This document shows positions 1 through 10,610 of a stretch of 64,000 nt of DNA, one piece after another; position 1 is the stretch's first letter; each line of letters begins with the position of its first letter. Source of the DNA: Tethya wilhelma (Eukaryota > Porifera > Demospongiae > Tethyida > Tethyidae); assembly GCA_964030475.1 (NCBI GenBank), contig CAXIPT010000011.1, positions 2,181,780 to 2,245,779 of the forward strand, written 5' to 3'. Made by a program: the position numbers and the translations under genes. The notes under the pieces are model-generated. The model made no database searches, was not told where the DNA came from, and worked only from the letters and a program-made list of their open reading frames with translations.

Positions 1-145
1 GCTCTGGAAGGAATGTCTTCCTCGACTTCAAATGGAACAGCTTCCACTTCTCAAGAGCCTCCACCATTTGATGAGGTTGAGTCGTACGAGCACCAGCTGT
101 CGTTCTCGGAAAGTGTACCTTCTTCTAGCCATTGTGTCACTTCTG
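1..145 (+). CDS. 3' part of an unidentified coding exon cut by the window edge
   Basis: Frame 1 is open from base 1 for 48 codons and is rich in Ser, Thr, Pro and Glu (it includes QEPPPFDEVESYEHQL). It ends at a good splice donor, TCTG|GTGAGT, at 146, leaving phase 1. The composition suggests a low-complexity, probably disordered and acidic segment of a larger protein; no domain is visible. I could not find the next exon downstream. A different frame also carries an ORF with its own ATG here, but it reads straight through the donor into a TG repeat, so I prefer frame 1. Confidence 0.45.
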
Positions 146-1286
146 GTGAGTTCAGCCAGGTATCGATCATGGATTGACCCTGTGCGTATGGACTCTCACT
201 TCCACTGTGTGTGTGTGTGTGTGTTTGTTTGTGTATTGATCACTTGCTATTGTACATAGTGTACGAATTCAGTCAGAAGTTTGTGTGGTTTTTAATTCTT
301 TGTTAAGGCACTCTGTGTCGCTAGCAAAACTCGAAGGAAAGAATTTTATAAGATTCTTAATCAACAACCATCCAAATCATCTATTATTGTCACTTACATT
401 ATATACATGAGGCACAGCATCACAATCCGACAGTCGTAATATGACCGCCAAATTATTCAGTTTTCGAAAACCTTTTTTGTCCTCTTTTCACTCTCTTTTG
501 TTCTCACAATCATATAGTCAATCCATGTTCAATTATAATAGCTCATCAAAACTCCAAATCATTCAATTGTTCAAAGAAACGTGATCATGTATTTTATTCT
601 CACAGGTTGCTATATCATCTTATTGTTGTGTGCATTGCTCTATATGATTTTTATGATTCTGTATTTACTCAAGGCAATGCCATCATTAATTATCATTATA
701 CTGAATACTCTTTATAGCATAACTAATAATGAATTATTTATACAAACTTGTTAAAAATAATTAATAATTGCCATACAATGTCATGCACGTAAATTGTGGC
801 CATTATATATGCATAATATAGCATTAATTGATCCTTGATCCATATTATGCATTTGCAATATTTGTAGATCAAATCCATGCATGTTTGTAAATTATAGTTT
901 TTGCATGTATGCACCTATAAAAGAACCGGCTGGCCTCTGACAGTGGACTCTTGATCCGACTTGGTGAGATATATATAGGGATGATGATCTCAATTAACAA
1001 AGGACAATTCATAATTTCCAAATATATATACCTCCTTTCTCTACAAAGGACAAACAAGCCCGGCTGCTGAATTTATATTGCCCCCACAGTACATGTCTCT
1101 TGTTCATATAGTTTTCACTGTATTATGTTGATTGTGCATGAAATATTAAAAAAAATTAACTACACTTCATAAGTCTTATAAACAGTATTCAATTTTTTAC
1201 AACAAAGGTGTTCAATAAAACTATTATACATACAAACAAATTAAAGCTATAATTTCAGATAATTCTACAAATGTATAGATGAGAGG
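146..1286. other. Intron or intergenic stretch with no recognisable gene
   Basis: This AT-rich sequence follows the donor at 146. It holds a short TG run near 208-226 and no coding segment with plausible splice sites. It probably contains intron sequence of the left-edge gene and the region 3' of the OLA1-like exon. Nothing else is seen. Confidence 0.4.
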
Positions 1287-1397
1287 TTATTTCTTTTTAC
1301 CAGCCGTTAGGCCAGCACCTGCATTGAATTTGAAGAAAATAATGTCCCCATCTTCTACTATGTAGTTCCTTCCTTGTTGGCGGTATTTCCCTGCAGC
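1287..1397 (-). CDS. OLA1: Last exon of an Obg-like ATPase 1 (OLA1/YchF) gene
   Basis: Read on the minus strand, an acceptor (TATCTACAG) is followed by 36 codons and TAA. The product starts [20 protein letters not shown] and goes on FFKFNAG...GKKK. This is the very conserved C-terminal TGS-domain end of OLA1/YchF, a cytosolic P-loop ATPase. The terminal Lys run is as in animal OLA1. Only this exon is present. I looked for the preceding exons on the minus strand up to 5 kb and found none, so the rest is either beyond a long repeat-filled intron or absent, making this a stray duplicated exon. An (AG)n tract lies directly upstream, next to the acceptor. Confidence 0.8.
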   Translation of the reverse strand, partial: AAGKYRQQGRNYIVEDGDIIFFKFNAGAGLTAGKKK

Positions 1398-1403
1398 CTG
1401 TAG

Positions 1404-1407
<4 letters not shown>

Positions 1408-1460
<53 letters not shown>
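1408..1460. repeat. (AG)n microsatellite
   Basis: About 26 AG units lie directly upstream of the OLA1-like acceptor, so on the coding strand they form a long CT tract that may serve as its polypyrimidine tract. Confidence 0.95.
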
Positions 1461-1464
<4 letters not shown>

Positions 1465-1504
1465 TGAGTGTGTGTCTGTGTGTGTATGTCTGTGTGTGTA
1501 TGTG

Positions 1505-1630
1505 TGTTTGTTTGCCATTGCCTAGCAACCAAAGTTTTTATAGGCTAATTGCTGGCTTCTGGCTGGGTGGAGGTGATAGCAGAATAGCTAGCTAGGGTTC
1601 ATGGGGGGTCAATGGCAAACAAATAGTTAC
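1505..1630. repeat. Short inverted-repeat element (MITE-like), copy 1
   Basis: The element runs from GTTTGCCATTGCC to its inverted end CAATGGCAAAC and is about 120 bp. A close copy is at 38205-38325. Both copies sit directly beside a TG repeat, so insertion into or next to TG tracts may be usual for this family. Confidence 0.7.
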
Positions 1631-1701
1631 ATGCTCTATAAAGTGTGCTGCACTCAACCATGCATCGAGTGCCCCCTACTTAAGGGGGTCATGCAACTAT
1701 A

Positions 1702-1702
<1 letters not shown>

Positions 1703-1778
<76 letters not shown>

Positions 1779-1787
1779 TGTGTGTTG
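1703..1787. repeat. (TG)n microsatellite
   Basis: A long TG run is followed by the half copy of the foldback family at 1838. An N at 1840 shows that the assembly is unsure here. Confidence 0.95.
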
Positions 1788-1837
1788 GTCTGAAAAAGAT
1801 CAGAGCATTGCAAATGTTACTGGTTACCCACAGAGCA

Positions 1838-2560
1838 ACNTCATGTGCCCGAAATTGAGACATGCCTTGTTCCAATACTTTTTACAGCACTGCCCATTCC
1901 TACACTGCTTATTTTTTTGAAATTTTTGCTACTTGTTCATTCACTTTTTTCAACACTACAGTTTGAAGACTGTTAGAGACTGGTTAGTCTCTACAAAAAG
2001 CTTGAGTAGCAGCTACATACATTGTAATGTTAGAGTAACTAATGCGCATGCGCATTCAATGCCACGTGGATAGATAATGAATGACCTTTGAACTCTACCT
2101 GCAGGAAGATTGCTACGTTGAAGTACATGAATTTATATGCTATGTTTCAAAGCTTTCTAGTTTTTGTTTAGTCTCATTTGTGATGAAAACGAGTATCAAG
2201 GAACGCAGTTCCCTTGAAAAGGACTTACCTGGTGCTGTCAAAGTTGGCTCCACACTCTCTGGTTCTCTGGAAACCGTGTTCAAGTAAGTCAGTTAGTACG
2301 TACGTAAGTAAGTACGTTAGGAGAACAAAAATGGCACTGTTGTGGCTTCCCACTAGCGATCTCTACGAGTTCCCAGGGAAGTTTCTGTGAGTTTCAGGCC
2401 TTGCATGTAGTTGGTAATCTGTTGGGGAGAGCCTTTGAGCAAGTTTGAGGGCTTAACTTTGTTTTGTTAGATTTTTATGGTGATAAACATTTTGTATTGG
2501 GTCTATGAGACATGTGGCCCATTCCTACTATACGTACTACCGTACGTATGATACTCCATT
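1838..2560 (+). mobile_element. Dispersed repeat R, copy 1
   Basis: This segment recurs inverted at 17756-18430 and, in part, at 4690-5060. Landmarks are the GCGCATGCGC palindrome with CCACGTGG near 2045-2070, the word AGCTTTCTAGTTTTTGTTTAG, runs of ACGTACGT, and an end with CCCATTCCTACTATACGTAC. The ORF that crosses it is not a gene; it is repeated with the element. No transposase is seen, so it is non-autonomous or a remnant. Confidence 0.7.
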
Positions 2561-3194
2561 ATCTTATGTAATGTGGAACCCTGAAAGAGAACACGACAAA
2601 AACAATTAATCAAATGATTAGTTAACAGCTGATAATACATCCCTTATACCTAATTGCAGCCATTGATGCATCAATGTAATGCTGCACACAAAGCATAATT
2701 ATAGACTTACATACATGCATCCCGCCCAGGCCATTTGTTTATCTAATTAAGGGATAGTCCCTTGAACCCCATCACGTGACACTGTGTGCATGCGGGAAAT
2801 TTCGCCCTCGGCGGGAAATTTTCTGAAATTGAAACTCTGAAGAAGAGGAGATGTCTATCTGGAGACACTCAATTGTTGCACAGCAAAAGTGTACCTCACT
2901 GTACGTAACCTTATCTGAATCTTACAATTAGTACAGCCCATGCACATGACTCAGTAAACAGAATTCCTGCAAGACCTCAAATTATGGCACTCACTGAGTC
3001 ACACGACTGAACTTAGGTGGTGTGTGAGAGCTAGGGAACTTGCAAGAGATACTCGGAGGCCAGACTGAAGTTGTCTTAAAACATGGTGCATATAGAGGTA
3101 AGCTCAGTGTCACTTAGCAATAAATAATCACTACATATAAATTTTTTAAACTGTGTGCATACCACTGAGTCACGGTGCTGGTGTATGGCATCAT

Positions 3195-3590
3195 ATCCCG
3201 GGGCAGTGCCACTGTGGCGTAGCTAGACACTAACAGTTGGTAGGGCACTAATGCCCAAAACAAAGCTTTAGCAGTACAGCAGCAATTGCATGAGCTACAC
3301 CCTTTTTTGCTTGATGACCGTCACCTTTTTACTTCACTGCGAAAATTTTGAAAATTTAGAATTTAAAATGCCAATTGAGAATGGTCTGAACTTGCTATAG
3401 CTACGTCAGTCATTATCATGCAGTGTCAGTTATCCTTCTCAGCTCATGCACACTGATGAGTCTGAATGTGCTATATGAACAGCTAGACTGCCTGCTGATT
3501 GGTAATTTAGTAGGGCACCGTGAACTAATGATATAGGGCACAGGCCCTGGTAGGCCCAGGCCAGTTTGGCTACACCACTACTGGCTCATA
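3195..3590. mobile_element. Probable insertion in D1 with imperfect inverted ends
   Basis: D3 runs directly from the equivalent of TATGGCATCATAT to CATATCTCAG, whereas D1 has about 390 extra bases between them. The extra segment starts with a GTGGCGTAGC-like word and ends with GGCTACACCAC, its approximate inverse. Boundaries are good to about ten bases. Confidence 0.5.
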
Positions 3591-3639
3591 TCTCAGATCC
3601 CTCAACTAGCTGCTGTATGACTCATGCATGCTCAGTGTA

Positions 3640-4268
3640 GTTAAGGATGCCTCAAAAGTTAAGGAAAGTTAAGGACCTAATTATAAACAAACCCTTTCGT
3701 GTTTTAACTATACTCTTGCATTAGTAGACCAAACCTGGTGATCATCGTATTAATTATGAAAATGAAAGTCAAATAATGTTTGTGGGCGTGGCAACAGCAC
3801 CAAATACATACTTTTGAAAGTGAGGATCACTAGCACTCATTGCAGAACACTAATTTTTTGCTTACGCATACTGTAAGATATAAGCTATAGCAATACGCAT
3901 ATATAATTAGGTGTGCAATATTTAGAAACGGCCATATTTTGCTCCGTATCTACTGAATGATATTTCAGGGACCAAATTTCCAGGCAGATTCAATATCTTA
4001 ATAATAAATACAATATTCTTACAAAATATGACACTCTAAAAAATAGTCCTAGTGATCCTCATTTTTGCTTAAAGGTATTACAATGCGGCCGCTCACGCTC
4101 TTGTCCCACCTCCAAAGGTCATTTGACAACAAAACTTTAAAGTGCCGTGCATCAACAGCTATAAAATTATTACCCATTGTGTTTTGGGGAAAATATGTAA
4201 TATAGTTTAATCAAAATACATTCCATAAAATCTATATTTTTGCCCATTTAAGTTAAGGCATCCTTAAC
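3640..4268. mobile_element. TA-flanked inverted-repeat element (Tc1/mariner-type MITE)
   Basis: The ends GTTAAGGATGCC and GGCATCCTTAAC are perfect inverts, and each is flanked outside by TA (3638-3639 and 4269-4270). The allied block D3 has the uninterrupted sequence ATGTACACTGAAAAG, an empty site with a single TA. A 2-bp TA duplication is the mark of Tc1/mariner superfamily transposition. No transposase ORF is present in 629 bp, so it was mobilised in trans. Confidence 0.75.
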
Positions 4269-4689
4269 TACACTGAAAAATATCCCAGAAATCCCCATGC
4301 AGCTAGTGTTTACTGGAAATTAATTAGCATGTGCAAAACAGTGTGTATTCCATGTTATCTCCTTTCTTTTACATTGTACAATCTTACAATATATATATTA
4401 ACCATTCAGTACATAATTATCTTAAATTCTCCATTATCACTACGAATTTAAGTTATAATACTCACATGTATAACTAGCTGTGATATAATTATATTGCAAT
4501 TATGGTGAATACATTGTGGCAGTTATAGTGACTGCATGTTTACTTGCTCCGCATGATCATCCATAGATTATGACATAATTATATATATAGGTACTCATAC
4601 TTGCACATCATGGTCATCTCCAATTGAAAAAAAAAAAAATCTGCTGAGCTGTCTATACACTTTATTCTTGTTTCAACACATTCAGGCAG

Positions 4690-5060
4690 TAAACGAGGGT
4701 AAAAGATCCTAGTTCGGATGAAAAGAAGTTACTTTGTGTTGTCAAAGCTAGCTCAATGCCTTTTGTTTCTCTAGGAATTGTGTCAATTCAGTAAGGAAGG
4801 AAGGAAGGAAGGAAGTATAACTAAGTGAAAACAAAATTGCATGGGTGTAGCTTCCGACTAGGGCTCTCTATATATACGAGTGCTTTGGGAAGTTTCTGTG
4901 AGCTTTAGGTCTTACAAGCAGTTGGTAATCTGCCTAAGAAAGCTTCTGAACAAGTTTGAAGGCTTAACTTTGTTTTGCTAGATTTTTATGGTGATAAACA
5001 TTTTGTATTGTGTCAATGGGGCAGTCGGTCCATTCCTACTATATATAGGGTGACTATACG
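4690..5060 (+). mobile_element. Dispersed repeat R, partial copy 2
   Basis: This is similar to 2220-2545, including the segment GTTTCTGTGAG, the words TTGAAGGCTTAACTTTGTTTTGCTAG and GGTGATAAACATTTTGTATTG, and the end TCCATTCCTACTATA. It ends just before the first receptor exon, so that gene's upstream exons may have been lost or displaced by this insertion. Confidence 0.65.
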
Positions 5061-5099
5061 TACTACCGTACGTATGATATTTTCCATACATGTATGCAG

Positions 5100-6540
5100 G
5101 TGTATCAATTCGCAGTCAAAATTATCAGTTTATCATTGGAATGTCAGCTGATCTTACTTGTACTAGTGATATATCAGTGGACAAAATCCAGTGGCTGGAC
5201 AGTGAGAAAAGAGTTATAGCCACAGCAGCATCAACAAACCACCTTGAGTTAACATTCATCCCAGTCAATGACAGTATCCACTGTTCAGTGTATACCTGCC
5301 AAGTAAGTAAAGGTGGATCAATAAAATTAATGAATTAATAAGACAGTACCACAATCACTGTCATTGGTAAGGATATTGTTGATCTGTAATAATTGTTGTA
5401 TCACAAGGTTGCTTTAGTTTACGTAAAAAGTTTCATTTTGGTTTCTTTTAGTGCCGCACAATGCCATGCATCATTGCCACTTACAGTGCCTCTGGCTCTG
5501 GTATTGCTGGAGAGGCTTACACTCTAAACTGTACCATCATACCATTGCCTGGTCTGACCCGCAACACCCCTATACTGCTAGTTGGACCTTCCCCAATGGC
5601 AGTGAATCCACCACTTCTACCATTACATTCAGCCCACTGAGGACATCACATGCTGGACAGTACATCTGTAAAGGGAGGGTTACATCACCAGCATCACTAT
5701 AGTACCCCTTACAAACATGACTGTATTCAATATGTTATAGTTCAGAGTAAGTTGGCTTGATTTAATTCTCTAGCCTTAAAACGCATGCAACTCAATGTGC
5801 CAATATTTAAATTTTATTACAGTACGCATTCCTTTTGTGACTGTGATCTCAACGACACTGGTCTACTGTATGCTGGTACCTCCTCAGTAAATCTTAACTG
5901 TACCATAACACTGAGTGATGATGTTGACACTGATGTAATGGCAGATGTGATTTGGTTCAAACGCCGGTATCAAGAAACCACTACTGGTCACCAGCTGTCA
6001 AACAATATTAGGACCACCATTTCTCCAGTATTTCAATCAGGGGACAGATTCACCAGTATCCTCACTCTTGCTCCACTGTATCCTGAAGACAATGCCACTT
6101 TTGGTTGCAGTGCTTTAGTGCGACCTTCCCAGCCTAGTTCTGGTTTAGTGCTTTCAAGAAGAACAATTAATTCCACATTAGAGGTAGTGATTCAGCTTCA
6201 GCTGATATTCTGAGGTGTCTCCTACCCCAACAACAGTGTACTACCTCTGAATGATGTTGGAAACTTCTCCACTGGCAGTGCTATCTTCTGTACTACTAAC
6301 AGAAGCGGACCATGTTGCATATATCAGTATAATTATCGTATTGGAGAGTGGTACTATCCTGATGGATCAATTGTACCAAATGCTGCTGCTGGTGAAGACT
6401 AGCTTCTTCAGAAGTAGAAAAGACAATCAAACTATAGTATTAAATCGTAGGAACTATATATGCTCGAGATTGGTCTCAAGGTGGAACCTTCTGTTGTGAA
6501 CTACCAGATAGCAGTATAACGTGAACCAAACACACTGTGA
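5100..6540 (+). pseudogene. Decayed 5' exons of the Ig/EGF receptor gene (three Ig-like domains plus the Cys-rich domain)
   Basis: Four segments look like former phase-1 extracellular modules. Exon 5100-5366 encodes an Ig-like domain (core Cys in SADLTCTS and VYTCQ) but has two adjacent in-frame TAA codons near its end. Exon 5452-5746 encodes a second Ig fold (EAYTLNC; HAGQYIC) split over two frames. Exon 5823 onward encodes a third (SSVNLNC; ATFGCS) with a shift near its start. From about 6225 comes a copy of the Cys-rich GEWYYP domain that is intact at 10205-10543, here broken by stops and two shifts. Splice sites are largely kept, so decay looks recent. Alternative readings are unannotated extra introns or consensus errors, but two stops inside a multiple-of-three exon argue for a pseudogene part. 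Confidence 0.6.
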
Positions 6541-6622
6541 AGTATGTTTTTTTAACTTCACTAGCATTATCATGTCTGCAAAACAATAATTATTATTATT
6601 GCATGCATGTTTTTCTGTACAG

Positions 6623-7701
6623 TGTCTGTCTCCATCACTCCATCTGGTACCAATTACTGCTGGTGGACACTACAACCTGGCCTGCAGTGTACAATCATAT
6701 GATAAGCCATCTTCTTTCTCCTGGACTGGTCCTCCCAATAATAGTCCTCTTCCCAGTGATACCAGGATGGTGTCTGATGTGATGTCCAGAGGCTCTATTC
6801 ACACTAGCATCCTAACCTTTGATCCATTACAATCATCACATGAAGGGAGCTACACATGTACAGTAACAGTGGGGACTGTGACAGAAATGAGATCCATTCA
6901 AGTCAATCTGGAGGGTAAGTCTTGACATGCTCAGTGTTGATCATGTTGCCCACTTCCTACCCTCTTCTCCAGCGCCTGTCATCACTGCCATGGTCAGTGG
7001 TGGTACTCCAACTGTAGGAGAGAGCTACTCCCTCACCTGCACTGTCACTGGAGCTGACCGACTCAACCCCACCATAACCTACCAGTGGTTTAAGGACAAC
7101 ACTGTCATCTCGGGTCAAATACAATCAACTCTCTTGTTCTCTTTTCTCAGTCTCTCTGATGCTGGACAGTACAGATGTGATGTCACTGTTAGTTCTACCT
7201 ATCTGAGACAGTCAACTGCTAACATGAGCAACACTCATAGTCTCAATCTTCAAAGTGAGTAGTAATGACTGTAGCATTTCCATTTTCGTTTGCTTGTCTT
7301 TTTTGTTGTTTTTTACATGTGTCTGAGATCATTTTTCCTGTACATGGCATAGCTTTTTCCCCCCTTTTTAGTTCCCCCACCTACTGCATGGTGTGACTGT
7401 CCCCTGTTCTCCTGGTGATGAAGGTGGTACAAGAGGTTCCTCTCTCTCTCTAACCTGCTCCATTGAATCAGTGGACATACCAATGACTGTGAACCGCACA
7501 GTGTGGAGTGGACCATCTGGGATGCAGTCAGCTGAGGCCTGTACCTACACCAGCTCAGCCAGCTTCAATTCATCAGTGTCCACTGATTCTGGAGAGTTCA
7601 CTTGTACAGTCACTGTCTCTTCAACATGCAGCTCCATTTGTAAAGACCAGCCGCGAGGACACAGGGAGGAAGAGGCCGGCCGGGTTAACGGTAATTTCTC
7701 A
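6623..7701 (+). CDS. Ig-domain exons of the receptor gene, two of three with a frameshift
   Basis: Exon 6623-6914 encodes an Ig-like domain (YNLACSV, SFSWTG, SHEGSYTCTV). It is 292 nt long where a phase 1-1 exon should be a multiple of three, and the frame slips near TCTGGTACCAATTAC. Exon 6973-7254 (282 nt) is fully open and phase 1-1: SYSLTCTVTG, YQWFKDN and DAGQYRCDV are the B, C and F strand signatures with the two disulfide Cys. Exon 7371 to about 7690 encodes another Ig-like domain (SSLSLTCSI, SGEFTCTV) but again starts in a different frame and ends in an unusual basic stretch. These would be extracellular adhesion or recognition modules of the same membrane protein that ends at 11540. 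Confidence 0.6.
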
Positions 7702-7756
7702 TCAATGAATAATACAAAATATCTGTAATATTTACATGCAATAATTCATATAGATG

Positions 7757-8475
7757 TCCTCCAGAGGATTCAACTGAAGATGAGGCGGACTGAGGATTGC
7801 ATTGCCTGGAACGTAAGTTTACACAATAATTATTCAATTTTCATCCCACATGCAGTCATTGCATTTTCTATGCTAAGCCTGCTTGTATAGCTATATTCTT
7901 GCCTCTGCATGATTCCATAGCTTGCCAATAATACTTACTAACTTAATTCTTCCATACGGAAATCAAAGGGCAAATCTTGAGATCTATAGTTCGACTCAAA
8001 CTTATGTCTTTCAAATATTATATAGTTGTAGTCAAATGTTACTGATTCTTACCACTGCATGCATGAGCGATACTAGAACTGAATCAGATTGACATTGGAT
8101 AAGAACAGAGATGCGTATACTGTGACCAAGATCTCTTTCCACCTACAGGTCAACAATATGGAGGTTCGTTCTTACATCTTTGGTGAGCTGCAACAAGCCA
8201 TTTCTTCAAGGTGATATTATGAGCTGCCCAAAGAGAACCTCTTCAATGGAGTGTTCAGTTGCCTTGGCTCCCATGACGAGACCACCTACAGGAGCACCAT
8301 CATTGGCACACAGACAACTACCGCTACACAGCTGGAGGAGTGCCTCCAGAACTGGGTGACCTCTGACCCCACTCTCACCATCCAGTGGTACACTAGCTGT
8401 GAAACTGGATCAAAAGTGCCCAGTCAGCATTTCCTCCCTGGGAGACCCAGAGTGTGGAGGGGAGATGGATTGAAT
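7757..8475 (+). pseudogene. Possible degenerate exons between the Ig and EGF parts
   Basis: Short segments after acceptors near 7756 and 8149 lead into an open stretch that includes EECLQNWVTSDPTLTIQWYT (8330-8390). The codon choice resembles the neighbouring exons, and the position between Ig and EGF modules suggests an extracellular domain of the receptor, but no continuous frame joins the pieces and I do not recognise a family. A stalk domain such as SEA is only a guess. The area 8500-8915 holds nothing I can name. Confidence 0.3.
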
Positions 8476-8918
8476 AAAATGTGTAAACAATTCAGATGTT
8501 GACTTCTTATAGTATGCGTAGCTCCATAGCTTAGTGTTTAGAAAACTTGAATACATATGTCTTAGGATCACAATCATGGTAGTTTACATACATTATTTTG
8601 ATGGAAAGATATGTTTGTGTTCAGACATCTCATAAACATTTAAATATTGGTGAGCATTACTTTAATTTATAGCGATATTTCTGCATGCATGCTGAATGTC
8701 GACCAGCTGACACCCTATGTAACTTAATTGCATTGTTTATTGAGCTGTTATTATAGAACTGAGGTCTCGTATTGCATTGCAGAGATCACAGTTCAATATA
8801 TTGCTTCTAGATCAGTGCTTGTACAGTACTACCTGTGAATTCATGTTCATAGCTATTATAATCTATACATGCAGTTTTGGTGTGTTTCAAAATTATTAGC
8901 CAGGTTATGTTTATCCAG

Positions 8919-9151
8919 ATGTGGAGTGTGGTACTGCTGTCTGTACTGGTGGTGCTACCTGTACTAGCTCTACCTCTGGTACTTGTACATGTCCAACTGG
9001 TTTTACTGGAAATGGGAGGTTTGGCTCTGGGGGGACTGGATGTACACCAGGTGAGACATGCCAAACTGGCTAAATAGTTATTAATAATTGTTTAGTAATT
9101 CTGACAGAACAGTTATGAATAAAATCTGACTCATGCATGTCATATCTTAAA

Positions 9152-9227
<76 letters not shown>

Positions 9228-10115
9228 NGTGTAGTGTGGATGACTAGACACTGAGAATGGCTGATGTGGCCCTTCACTCACAAAACAACCAAAAATAGTC
9301 AGTCAGTTATCAGTCAGTTGGTCAGCCGTGTGTGTTGTGTGTGTGTGTGTGTGTGTGGTACGGTACATACACAGCAAAAAAAGTGACAGTGCTTGTTAAT
9401 TAACTTTGTCCGGTGTAGACATCAATGAGTGTGTTCAGATGGCTCACACAACTGTATATAGGGTTGGAACAACTTGTGTTAAACTTATTACTCCAGAGGT
9501 GGCTTTAAATGTGAATGCGAGTTGAACAATGGTAGTATAAGTTTTGTGCAAATTATCATTTGCTCTCTTTCAGACATCAATGAGTGTGCTTTGGGAACTG
9601 ATGACTGTCTTTCTATTGCCTCCTGTACTAACACTGATAGTGGCTTCATTTGTACCTGTCCACCTGGTTTCACTGGAGATGGGAGAGTTAGTGGGGGTGG
9701 ATGTGCAGGTATGATGAAATTGTGATTTAATTCCTACAGTTACTTAGCTATTTGTAGAATGATCAGTAGCTACAAGCATTTTGTAATTTCAGACATCAAT
9801 GAATGTGCTACTGGAGCTGATAACTGTCTGGACAGTGTGACTGCCTCCTGTACTAACACTGTTGGTGGCTTCACTTGTTCATGTGCAGCTGGTTTTGATG
9901 GAGATGGGAGAACTGAGTGTACAGGTATTATATATAACTTTAATATGGTTAATTCTTATAACCTTGGTCACTGTTAGACATCAATGAGTGTTCCTCTAAC
10001 ATGGCTGACTGTGTCTCTACTGCCTCCTGTACTAACACTGATGGTAGCTTCACTTGTACCTGTCCACCTGGTTTCACTGGAGATGGGAGAGTCAGTCCTG
10101 GGAGTGGATGTACAA
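8919..10115 (+). CDS. EGF-like exon array of the receptor (five modules, one decayed)
   Basis: Five consecutive phase 1-1 exons each encode one EGF-like module: 8919-9050, 9419 to about 9520, 9574-9708, 9793-9924 and 9978-10115. Exons three to five begin DINEC and end CxCxxGFxGDGR, the calcium-binding EGF pattern (D-I-N-E plus the conserved aromatic and Gly), with six Cys. The first has C-x-T-CPTGFTGNGR and lacks the DINEC start. The second starts DINECV but shifts frame before its last Cys pair, so it is broken. A long TG tract with an N (9153-9236) lies in the intron before it. Symmetric phases allow modules to be gained or lost without breaking the gene, so the decayed exon could be skipped. 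Confidence 0.8.
9153..9236. repeat. (TG)n microsatellite in an EGF intron
   Basis: About 40 TG units with an ambiguous base at 9228; a shorter TG run follows at 9331-9357. Confidence 0.95.
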
Positions 10116-10204
10116 GTAAACACACTCATAATAAAATTTAATTATAGTTTATCACATTTTCAGGTTGAAAATATGTAAATTAAAGTGTGTACGTGTATAT
10201 ATAG

Positions 10205-10543
10205 GAGCCCCTGTTCGATCAATGTTTGAAAGTAACCATCTAGTCAACAACAGTGAACTATTCCTCGGAGATATTGGAGAGTTTTCCACTGGCAGTGCTA
10301 TCCTCTGTACTACTGACAGACGACCATGTTGTTCATCTCCTCCAAATCATTTTGGCGAGTGGTACTATCCTGATAGAACAATGGTGTCTAATGATGCTAC
10401 TGAAGAAGACTTCTATAGTGGTAGAACAGAAGATGGGATTGTTCACTTGAACCGTAGGAACAATGCTCAGTCTCCAACTGGAACATTCTGTTGTGAACTA
10501 CCTGACAGCAATGACATGAACCACACACTCTGTGTGAATATTA
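10205..10543 (+). CDS. Intact exon for an unnamed Cys-rich extracellular domain (GEWYYP domain)
   Basis: One phase 1-1 exon of 339 nt is fully open. Its core reads ILCTTDRRPCCSSPP, then GEWYYPDRTMV, then EEDFYSGRTEDG, and closes with GTFCCELPD and a final Cys before the donor. The same order of motifs occurs, broken, at about 6225-6540 and 12360-13050 in this window, so it is a real repeated module of this receptor family. Two CC pairs plus two single Cys suggest three disulfides. I cannot match it to a domain family that I know. It lies between the EGF array and the membrane-proximal Ig domain, so it must be extracellular and may be a ligand-binding or stalk unit. Confidence 0.7.
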
Positions 10544-10610
10544 GTAAGTATAATTATTTCAATTTATTTATATGCAATAATTGGCTCCCAAATTCACATG
10601 ATACATGCAG

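Larger units (their letters stand above)
2570..4640 (+). repeat. Segmental duplication block D, copy D1
   Basis: This block aligns by eye with 43690-46290 (D3) and partly with 14530-16240 (D2). Shared words include the region around the empty site GCCCTCGGCGGGAAA near 2805 and the stretch beginning ATCCCAGAAATC near 4290. D1 carries two insertions missing from D3 (about 3195-3590 and 3640-4268) and lacks the insertion D3 has at 43942-45479. It stops before the dynein exons present in D2 and D3. Confidence 0.75.

Noticed and set aside
32..259. 75-codon ORF with ATG at the left edge
   Set aside because: It reads through a good splice donor at 146 into a TG repeat; the Ser/Glu-rich frame 1 stops at the donor and is more protein-like.
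1654..1920. ORFs made of His-Thr or Cys-Val repeats (also at 17177, 28188, 28578, 33157)
   Set aside because: They are translations of CA/TG microsatellites.
2081..2287. 68-codon ORF before the receptor gene as a possible first exon
   Set aside because: It lies wholly in dispersed repeat R, which recurs inverted at 17756-18430 with a broken frame.
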